A stretch of 64,000 nucleotides of DNA from Rathayibacter sp. VKM Ac-2759. GTDB taxonomy: Bacteria; Actinomycetota; Actinomycetes; Actinomycetales; Microbacteriaceae. The position numbers and the translations under genes were made by a program. Shown here piece after piece: positions 58,509-64,000 of the stretch (position 1 is the stretch's first letter; every line of letters begins with the position of its first letter). The notes below the pieces were generated by a model. The model saw nothing but the letters and a program-made list of their open reading frames with translations, searched no databases and had not been told where the DNA came from. The DNA lies in the NCBI RefSeq assembly GCF_009834225.1, contig NZ_CP047176.1, positions 2,480,001-2,544,000 on the forward strand, in the 5' to 3' direction.

Positions 58509-58976
58509 TCATCCGGCTGCGAGGACGATCCAGAACGCGGCGAGCTGGAAGGGGCCGAACGCGATCCGGGAGCGATCACCCGCGAGGACCAGGGGCAGCG
58601 CCCAGAGCCCCGCCAGCAGGAAGGCCAGGCCCGCTCCCGCGATCGTCTGCTCCGCGCCGAGCGGGAAGGCCAGCCCGACTCCGAGCTTGACGTCGCCCAT
58701 CCCGAGCCCACCGGCCAGGTGCAGCGCACCGAGCCCCAGCGCCACCGCCGCGGCGACGGGCACCTGCTCGGGCTGCTGCACGATCCCGACGACCAGGATC
58801 GGCACGGTGAGCATGTTCGGCAGCAGGCGCCTCCGGACGTCCGCGAGCACGAGCGGCACCGTCAGCACCGCGATCACGAGCGCCGCCCCACCCGCCCCTC
58901 GGTGCCCGACGAGAACGACCAGGGCACCCGCGCCGAGCACGACGGCGACCGCATCGAGTGCCGCGCCCTGTCGCAT
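58509..58976 (-). CDS. A24-family prepilin peptidase (TadV/CpaA-like)
   Basis: A 155-residue membrane protein with about six hydrophobic segments. The two catalytic Asp of type IV prepilin peptidases are in DVRRRLLPN (about residues 46-54) and GMGDVKLGVG (about 92-101, the conserved GxGD). The short length without an N-methylase domain matches TadV/CpaA rather than PilD. No tad pilus genes are in the window, so its substrate pilin lies elsewhere or it is an orphan. ATG at 58976. Confidence 0.85.
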   Translation of the reverse strand: MRQGAALDAVAVVLGAGALVVLVGHRGAGGAALVIAVLTVPLVLADVRRRLLPNMLTVPILVVGIVQQPEQVPVAAAVALGLGALHLAGGLGMGDVKLGVGLAFPLGAEQTIAGAGLAFLLAGLWALPLVLAGDRSRIAFGPFQLAAFWIVLAAG

Positions 58977-59027
58977 CCGGCGACCCTAGACCGCCCCGGC
59001 CGCCCGCCGCCGGAGTTGTCCACAGCC

Positions 59028-60194
59028 TCAGTCCCGAGGAGGCAGAGGCCCCAGCCAGGCGTTCGCGAAGGTCGAGTGCGCCGACTCGTCGTCGGAGGGG
59101 TGGAAGAGCCCGGCGAGCACGTCGCGGTAGAGCCGCGACAGCTCCGAGCGGCGCGAGTAGGCCGAGCCTCCGGAGGCGCGCACCGCGCTCTCGACGATGC
59201 GCAGCGCCGCCTCCGTGGTGCGGATCTTGACGCCGACCAGCGACGGGAACCAGCGGGCGCCCCGGTCGACGAGCCCGTCGACATCGGCGGCGGCCGAGCG
59301 CAGCGGCGCCTCGAGTCCGTCGAGCAGGATCGCCGCATCGGCGATGCGCCAGCGGATGTCCGGATCCTCGGACAGCGGCCGCCCGCCCGCCTTGAGCGAC
59401 GTGCGACGTCGCGCCGCCTCCACCGCGAGCGTCAGCGCCCGCTGCGCGATCCCGAGGTACACGGAGGCGATCAGCAGCTCGAAGTTCGCGAAGATCGCGA
59501 AGACGAGCGGGTCCGCGGAGGGGCCGACGGGCAGCGAGCGGAACATCCGCGCCGCGGGCACCTCCACACCGTCCAGCACCGTCGTCCGGCTCTGGGTGGC
59601 GCGCATGCCGAGCGTGTCCCAGTCGTCGTGGACCCGGAGACCCGCGACGGGTGACCCCGGTGTCTCGCGATCGATGAACCCGTGCACGAGGCGCGGCTCG
59701 GGCCCGCTGTCGTCGCGCCCGAAGACGCCCAACCGGGTCCAGGCCGGCGAGAGCGAGGTGAAGATCTTGGTGCCGGTGAAGCGGTGGGAGCCGTCGGGCT
59801 GCGGCTCGGCCCGCGTCAGCGAGTCGAAGAGGACGAGGTCGTTGCCCGCCTCGCTGTTGCCGAAGGCGAAGACGTGCCCGTCCGCCGCATCCCGCAGCAC
59901 GTGCGTCAGCGAGTCGTCGCCCCGCTCGCGCAGGACGCGCGCCACGCCCGTCCAGACGAGGTGCATGTTGATCGCCAGGGCGGTCGCCGGCGCAGCGGTC
60001 GCCAGCCGGGTCTGCTCGGCCGCGACCTGCTCGAGGCCGAGTCCCGCGCCGCCGAGCTCCTCCGGCACGAACAGCGCCAGGTAGCCGATCGCCCGCAGCT
60101 CCTCCAGATCCTCGGCGAAGAAGACGTTGCGCTCGTCGTAGTCGGCCGCGCGGAGTCGGAAGCGCTCGAGGAGCGCGTCATCGAGGATGCTCAC
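59028..60194 (-). CDS. acyl-CoA dehydrogenase-family flavoprotein
   Basis: A 388-residue protein with the acyl-CoA dehydrogenase fold: N-terminal helices (FFAEDLEELRAIGYLALFVPEELGGAGLGLEQVA), a middle beta domain (RFTGTKIFTSLSPAWTRLGVFG), the DWDTLGMRATQS loop and a C-terminal helical bundle. The position of the usual catalytic Glu is occupied by LFHPSDDESAH instead, preceded by RLYRDVLAG. This resembles the DszC/hydroxylase-like branch and suggests a monooxygenase or another non-dehydrogenase role; that is an inference. GTG at 60194 is the start; the frame remains open upstream by composition only. The CoA-pathway context is absent. Confidence 0.82.
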   Translation of the reverse strand: MSILDDALLERFRLRAADYDERNVFFAEDLEELRAIGYLALFVPEELGGAGLGLEQVAAEQTRLATAAPATALAINMHLVWTGVARVLRERGDDSLTHVLRDAADGHVFAFGNSEAGNDLVLFDSLTRAEPQPDGSHRFTGTKIFTSLSPAWTRLGVFGRDDSGPEPRLVHGFIDRETPGSPVAGLRVHDDWDTLGMRATQSRTTVLDGVEVPAARMFRSLPVGPSADPLVFAIFANFELLIASVYLGIAQRALTLAVEAARRRTSLKAGGRPLSEDPDIRWRIADAAILLDGLEAPLRSAAADVDGLVDRGARWFPSLVGVKIRTTEAALRIVESAVRASGGSAYSRRSELSRLYRDVLAGLFHPSDDESAHSTFANAWLGPLPPRD

Positions 60195-60298
60195 CGTCCC
60201 ACGGTACGCCGCGCGGGGCACCACGGAGCTGCGGAGTCCCGGGGCACCGGACCCGATCACCTCGAGGGAGCCCCACCGTCGTCGCGGCGTCCCCGGGC

Positions 60299-61084
60299 TC
60301 AGGCGGACGACGAGACGACCGCGACTCCGATGACCACGGCGAGGAGGAGGGCTGTCGACCCGAACCCGACGAGCAGCGCGAACGTCGTCGGGCGGGTCTC
60401 GCGGAAGCTCATCGTCCCCGGGATCAGCTCGTCGACCTGCCTGGCGCTGAGCACCTCCCACGGAGGGGTCGTCCCGTCGGCGACGGAGGGAGAAGCGGCT
60501 TCCGCGCCCGTCGCCTGCCGACGACGATCGGGGCGGCGTCCGCCGGCCGAGGACGGGAGTCGCGGACCAGCGGCGCCGACCACCGCCTCGAGCGCGTCGA
60601 TCTCCCACTCCGCACCACGGAGCCGGATCGAACGAGTCCGATCCGACAGGAACAGGATCAGCGAGGGAGGGAGGCGGACCGCCTCGCTGTTCGGACCGGG
60701 TGCCACCCATGCGAGAAGCGCCCTCAACGACGGGTCGGCGCGGTCGAAGGCGGTGACCCCTCCTCGAGCGTTCGTGTACTCGATGGTCTGAGGCGAGATC
60801 CGGAGGATCGCTGCGGAGTGGAATCGCCGGTTCCGGACCAGGAGGACACCGACGACGATCGCCGAGACGACCGCGGCGACGCCGAGGAGGCCCAGGTAGG
60901 CGAACAGCGCACCGCGTCTGTCGTCGGCCATCAGGACGCCCCCCGCCGCACCTGCCAGGAGGACCACGGCGGGGAGCACCGCGGCCGGCCTCAGACGCAC
61001 CGACTCCTGCTTCTGCCGGGCCCTGGACGGCCGGAACTCCTGGAGGGGTCCGGGTACCGGGCGACCCGCGTCGCGAGACCCCAT
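60299..61084 (-). CDS. hypothetical membrane protein
   Basis: About 261 residues with probable transmembrane helices in the N-terminal third (about 34-52 and 63-86) and one at the C-terminus (about 237-258). The central soluble part (about 95-200) contains RISPQTIEYTNARGGVTAF and LILFLSDRTRSIRLRGAEWEID, resembling a PH-like beta fold, but I do not recognise a family. ATG at 61084 is a choice without a good ribosome site; GTG at 61096 is equally possible. It lies 104 nt upstream of the acyl-CoA-dehydrogenase-like gene on the same strand. Codon bias is slightly less GC-extreme than its neighbours. Confidence 0.6.
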   Translation of the reverse strand: MGSRDAGRPVPGPLQEFRPSRARQKQESVRLRPAAVLPAVVLLAGAAGGVLMADDRRGALFAYLGLLGVAAVVSAIVVGVLLVRNRRFHSAAILRISPQTIEYTNARGGVTAFDRADPSLRALLAWVAPGPNSEAVRLPPSLILFLSDRTRSIRLRGAEWEIDALEAVVGAAGPRLPSSAGGRRPDRRRQATGAEAASPSVADGTTPPWEVLSARQVDELIPGTMSFRETRPTTFALLVGFGSTALLLAVVIGVAVVSSSA

Positions 61085-61212
61085 CAGACCGAGCACACAG
61101 GGCCGTCGGGGGTCCGGCCGGCTCCTTCGAGGACGTCGTCGGAGATGCCGCGCATGGGGCGATGCTACTGCCGACGGTCCCGTCCGCAGCGGGCGAGGGA
61201 CCTCGGGAGGAC

Positions 61213-61246
61213 CGCGGGGAGGATCCGGAGCGGATCACTCCCCGCG
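61213..61246 (-). terminator. terminator after phoH
   Basis: CGCGGGGAG (61213-61221) / CTCCCCGCG (61238-61246) with inner GATCCG/CGGATC and one bulged A, 8 nt beyond the phoH stop. Confidence 0.75.
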
Positions 61247-61254
61247 CGTCACGC

Positions 61255-62637
61255 CTACGCCAGCTCGTTCGACTCCAGCATCTCGGTGACGAGAGCCGCG
61301 ATCGCCGAGCGCTCCGACCGCGTCAGCGTGACGTGCGCGAAGAGCGGGTGCCCCTTGAGCGTCTCGATGACGGAGGCGACGCCGTCGTGCCGCCCGACGC
61401 GCAGGTTGTCGCGCTGGGCGACGTCGTGCGTCAGCACCACGCGCGAGTTCTGGCCCACGCGCGAGAGCACGGTGAGGAGCACGTTCCGCTCGAGCGACTG
61501 CGCCTCGTCGACGATCACGAACGCGTCGTGGAGCGACCGCCCGCGGATGTGCGTCAGCGGCAGCACCTCGAGCATCCCGCGCTCGATCACCTCGTCGAGC
61601 ACGTTCTGCGAGACGAGGGCCCCGAGGGTGTCGAAGACCGCCTGGGCCCAGGGGTTCATCTTCTCCGCCGCGTCGCCGGGCAGGAAGCCGAGGTCCTGGC
61701 CGCCGACCGCGTAGAGCGGGCGGAAGACCATGATCTTCTTGTGCTGGCGCTTCTCGAGCACGGCCTCGAGGCCGGCGCAGAGCGCCAGCGCCGACTTGCC
61801 GGTGCCGGCGCGGCCGCCCAGCGAGACGATGCCCACCTCCTGGTCGAGGAGCAGGTCGATCGCGAGCCGCTGCTCCGCCGAGCGCCCGTGCAGGCCGAAC
61901 ACGTCGCGGTCGCCGCGGACCAGCGTGATCTGGCGCTTGCCGGTCACGCGGGCGAGCGCCGAGCCGCGGTCGGAGTGGACGACGAGGCCGGTGTTGACCG
62001 GGATCTCGGCGACCTCGTCGGTGAACAGGCGCTCGCGATCGTAGAGCTCGCTCATCGCGTCTCCGGCCAGGGTGATGTCGTCCATCCCCGTCCAGCCCGA
62101 CTCGGGGGCGAGCTCGGCCAGGTACTCCTCGGCAGCGATGCCGATGGAGGCGGCCTTCACGCGCATCGGCATGTCCTTCGACACGACGGTCACGAGGGCG
62201 CCCTCGGTCTGCAGGTTCATCGCGACGGCGAGGATCCGCGCGTCGTTGTCGCCGAGCTGCAGACCGCTCGGCAGCACCGACATGTTCGAGTGGTTGAGCT
62301 CGACCCGCAGGGTTCCGCCGTTGCCGACGGCGATCGGGAAGTCGAGCCGCTCGTGCTTGATGCGCAGCTCGTCGAGGTGGCGCAGGGCCTGCCGGGCGAA
62401 GTAGCCGATCTCGGGATCGTTGCGCTTGCCCTCGAGCTCGCTGATCACCACGACCGGCAGCACGACGGCGTGCTCCGCGAAGCGGAACATCGAGGACGGA
62501 TCGGACAGCAGCACCGACGTGTCGAGGACGTAGGTGCGCTGGAGCTGATCCGTCGGAGCCGCGGAGTCGCGCTGCGCTCGGCGGTGGAGGCCGCCCTGCG
62601 CTGCGGTCTGCGGATCCATGCCCTGGGGAACTGTCAC
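61255..62637 (-). CDS. PhoH2: PIN ribonuclease domain fused to PhoH ATPase
   Basis: A 460-residue protein with an N-terminal PIN domain (about 35-160: [13 protein letters not shown] with the first Asp, [10 protein letters not shown], and NDARILAVA with later acidic residues) and a C-terminal PhoH ATPase (about 240-455: Walker [13 protein letters not shown], Walker [11 protein letters not shown]). This PIN-PhoH fusion is the PhoH2/YlaK type, shown in mycobacteria to unwind and cleave RNA. GTG at 62637 is chosen because GGAGAG lies 5 nt upstream; ATG at 62619 is an alternative. No short PhoAT-like upstream gene was identified. A GC-rich hairpin stands in its leader. Confidence 0.92.
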   Translation of the reverse strand: MTVPQGMDPQTAAQGGLHRRAQRDSAAPTDQLQRTYVLDTSVLLSDPSSMFRFAEHAVVLPVVVISELEGKRNDPEIGYFARQALRHLDELRIKHERLDFPIAVGNGGTLRVELNHSNMSVLPSGLQLGDNDARILAVAMNLQTEGALVTVVSKDMPMRVKAASIGIAAEEYLAELAPESGWTGMDDITLAGDAMSELYDRERLFTDEVAEIPVNTGLVVHSDRGSALARVTGKRQITLVRGDRDVFGLHGRSAEQRLAIDLLLDQEVGIVSLGGRAGTGKSALALCAGLEAVLEKRQHKKIMVFRPLYAVGGQDLGFLPGDAAEKMNPWAQAVFDTLGALVSQNVLDEVIERGMLEVLPLTHIRGRSLHDAFVIVDEAQSLERNVLLTVLSRVGQNSRVVLTHDVAQRDNLRVGRHDGVASVIETLKGHPLFAHVTLTRSERSAIAALVTEMLESNELA

Positions 62638-62652
62638 GTCGACTCTCCACAC

Positions 62653-62672
62653 TCGGGGGCGCGGGCCCCCGA
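62653..62672 (-). promoter_or_regulatory. GC-rich hairpin in the phoH leader
   Basis: TCGGGGGC (62653-62660) / GCCCCCGA (62665-62672), a perfect 8-bp stem with a 4-nt loop, about 15 nt upstream of the phoH start. It may act as an attenuator or limit ribosome access. Confidence 0.4.
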
Positions 62673-62881
62673 CTCATGCTGCGAGCCGGCCCCTTGGGTG
62701 CAACTGGTGCACCGCGCAGTTCCCTTCGGTGGTCTGCGCGATATCGAGCCGTACTTGTGTGGCCGTCTCGACCAGGCGCTGTACCTGATGTCTCGAACCT
62801 AACCCCGCGAATGACAGCCGTGTGCTTTCTTGCGCTACGAACGTGTAACCAGTATGTGAACGGGCGTCGGCGGACGAGCCG

Positions 62882-64000
62882 TCAGTACTCCACCACGGTC
62901 GCCGCCGAGATGAGCGCCGACCGCAGGACGGCCAGGGTCTCGTCGGAGGTGCTCGCGTGCGCGCTGAAGCGCACGGTCGTGGGCCGGAGCCGCGCCGTGA
63001 CTCCGTGCGCCGCGAGCGACGCCGTGAGCGGGGCGAGCTCCTCCGGTGCGGGCTCGACGACCACGATGCCGGCGCGACTGCGCTCGTCGCGCGAGCCGAC
63101 GACGGCCAGGCCGAACTCGTCGGCGAGGTCGATGACCGCGCTCACCCGGTCGGCGACGCGGGCGGCGACGACGGGGACGCCCACCGCCGCGATGTCCTCG
63201 AGCGCGGCGGCGAAGCGGGCCTGCGCGATCGGGTCGGGGTTCGTGATGCTGAACGCGCCCGCACCCGATCGCGGCGCGGTGACCTCGTCCCACGGCTCAG
63301 GAGCATCGGCGCCGGTCCACCCCGAGAGCACCGGGTCGAGGCGGGTCAGCGCGCGGTCGCCGAGCGCGAGGAACCCCGTCCCCCAGCCGGCGCGCACCCA
63401 CTTCTGGCCGCCCGAGACGACGACGTCGGCGAGCTCGTAGGCCGCGTCGACGACTCCGAAGCCCTGGATCGCGTCGACGATCAGGAGGCGGTCGCCGATG
63501 ACATCGCGGATCCCCTCGAGGTCGGCGACATGACCGGTGCGCGAGTCGACCAGGCTGAGGGCGACGGCGGCGACCTCGGGCGCGAGCTGCTCCCGGACGC
63601 CCTCGGGCGTCACGTGCCCCGGAGTCCCCTCGAGCCACACCGGCCCTGCAGCGCCCCGCAGTGCGGCTGCGCGCGCCGCGGCGAACGGCAGGCTCGGGAA
63701 CTCGCCCGGCGACAGCAGGACCGCCCCCGGCACTCCGAGCAGCGCGTGCATCAGCCCGGTCGAGGTGTTCGGCTGGAAGACGACCTGCTCGGCCGGGAAC
63801 CGCAGGAGGGCGGCGACGGCCTCGCGCACCCGCGCGTCCTGCTCGGACAGCGTGTCGAGAGTCCCGGCCCGCGCCCGGGCGAGCAGCTCGGAGGCGGCGC
63901 TCTGCTCGGCCGCGGCGGTCGCCGAGATCGGCCCCACCCGCGCGAAGTCGAGGTAGCCGGTCTCCTCGCCGAAGGTGTCGAGGTAGGCCGCGAGTGCGGG
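62882..64000 (-). CDS. class V aminotransferase-fold enzyme (partial, 5' end outside window)
   Basis: At least 372 residues of a PLP-dependent class V fold protein; the frame is open to the window edge at 64000, so the start lies outside. The visible N-terminus includes LDTFGEETGYLDFARVGP, and the family features VFQPNTSTGLMHAL, LSLVDSRTGHVADL (PLP-contact Asp region), VDAIQGFGV and the Schiff-base Lys in VVSGGQKWVRAG. It resembles EgtE/isopenicillin-N-epimerase-like lyases and cysteine-desulfurase relatives. Because no ergothioneine genes are visible, EgtE is only a possibility. It reads toward phoH with a 244-nt gap. Confidence 0.8.
   Translation of the reverse strand, partial: PALAAYLDTFGEETGYLDFARVGPISATAAAEQSAASELLARARAGTLDTLSEQDARVREAVAALLRFPAEQVVFQPNTSTGLMHALLGVPGAVLLSPGEFPSLPFAAARAAALRGAAGPVWLEGTPGHVTPEGVREQLAPEVAAVALSLVDSRTGHVADLEGIRDVIGDRLLIVDAIQGFGVVDAAYELADVVVSGGQKWVRAGWGTGFLALGDRALTRLDPVLSGWTGADAPEPWDEVTAPRSGAGAFSITNPDPIAQARFAAALEDIAAVGVPVVAARVADRVSAVIDLADEFGLAVVGSRDERSRAGIVVVEPAPEELAPLTASLAAHGVTARLRPTTVRFSAHASTSDETLAVLRSALISAATVVEY

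Noticed and set aside
61235..62677. 480-residue minus-strand frame overlapping phoH
   Set aside because: Arg/Ala-rich composition without motifs; it is a shadow of the phoH2 frame.
62653..62881. Small PhoAT-like gene or c-di-AMP-type riboswitch upstream of phoH
   Set aside because: No start/ribosome-site pair with convincing codon usage, and no conserved riboswitch core could be read.

Overview
The window is chromosomal DNA of a high-GC actinobacterium, almost certainly a member of the Microbacteriaceae (Micrococcales); Rathayibacter or a close relative is my guess from gene content and is not proven. Supporting signs are very high GC with GTG and some TTG starts, a mycothiol deacetylase (MshB), actinobacterial DapC/DapD, a gcvTHP operon behind a tandem glycine riboswitch, DUF2510/DUF4245/DUF6264 proteins, cell-wall-binding repeat 2 proteins and -10 hexamers placed 6-7 nt before start codons. 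The left end keeps the gene content I remember around mycobacterial mshB (dapD, dapC, fdxA, mshB, typA). No rRNA, tRNA, CRISPR array, phage or insertion sequence was recognised. Coding density is about 93%, and most convergent gene pairs are separated by strong stem-loops.

Layout. 1-5.3 kb: dapD, gltA, then mshB-fdxA-dapC on the minus strand. 5.4-9 kb: ferrous iron uptake operon efeUOB behind an iron-box-like palindrome. 9-12 kb: a membrane-anchored DsbA-like protein and typA. 12.1-17.5 kb: dipeptide/oligopeptide ABC transporter dppA-B-C-DF (minus). 17.8-19.7 kb: a CPBP protease and an AbiEi-like/DUF559 protein bracketed by related palindromic repeats. 19.7-24.5 kb: gcvT-gcvH-gcvP with glycine riboswitch. 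24.7-30.2 kb: nrtR-nadA-nadB-nadC and a cysteine desulfurase. 30.4-39 kb: the most distinctive region, with an MFS exporter, a 1312-residue NRPS of poly-epsilon-lysine-synthetase (Pls) architecture, an M1 metallopeptidase, and on the opposite strand a PPK2 kinase and an Sfp-type phosphopantetheinyl transferase.

39-44 kb: small genes, a frameshifted DUF1877 gene, an SDR, a DUF2510 protein, ychF and a DEDDh exonuclease. 44-47 kb: two secreted proteins that share a lysozyme-like domain, one also carrying cell-wall-binding repeats. 47-57 kb: rmuC, glpX, fbaA, ispH, xseA-xseB, DUF4245, beta-carbonic anhydrase and fumC. 57-64 kb: an FAD monooxygenase, prepilin peptidase, acyl-CoA-dehydrogenase-like enzyme, a membrane protein, phoH2 and a class V aminotransferase cut by the window end.

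Two system-level points stand out. First, the Pls-like NRPS with its neighbouring M1 peptidase, exporter and PPTase looks like a complete small locus for an unidentified homo-poly-amino acid. Second, one bipartite promoter motif (TGTCGGAGG, 7 nt, -10 hexamer) precedes rmuC, the DEDDh exonuclease and xseA, all nucleic-acid repair functions, and also the MFS gene. It resembles the RecA-independent (PafBC) DNA-damage promoter of actinobacteria. All assignments rest on reading the sequence; no database search was run.
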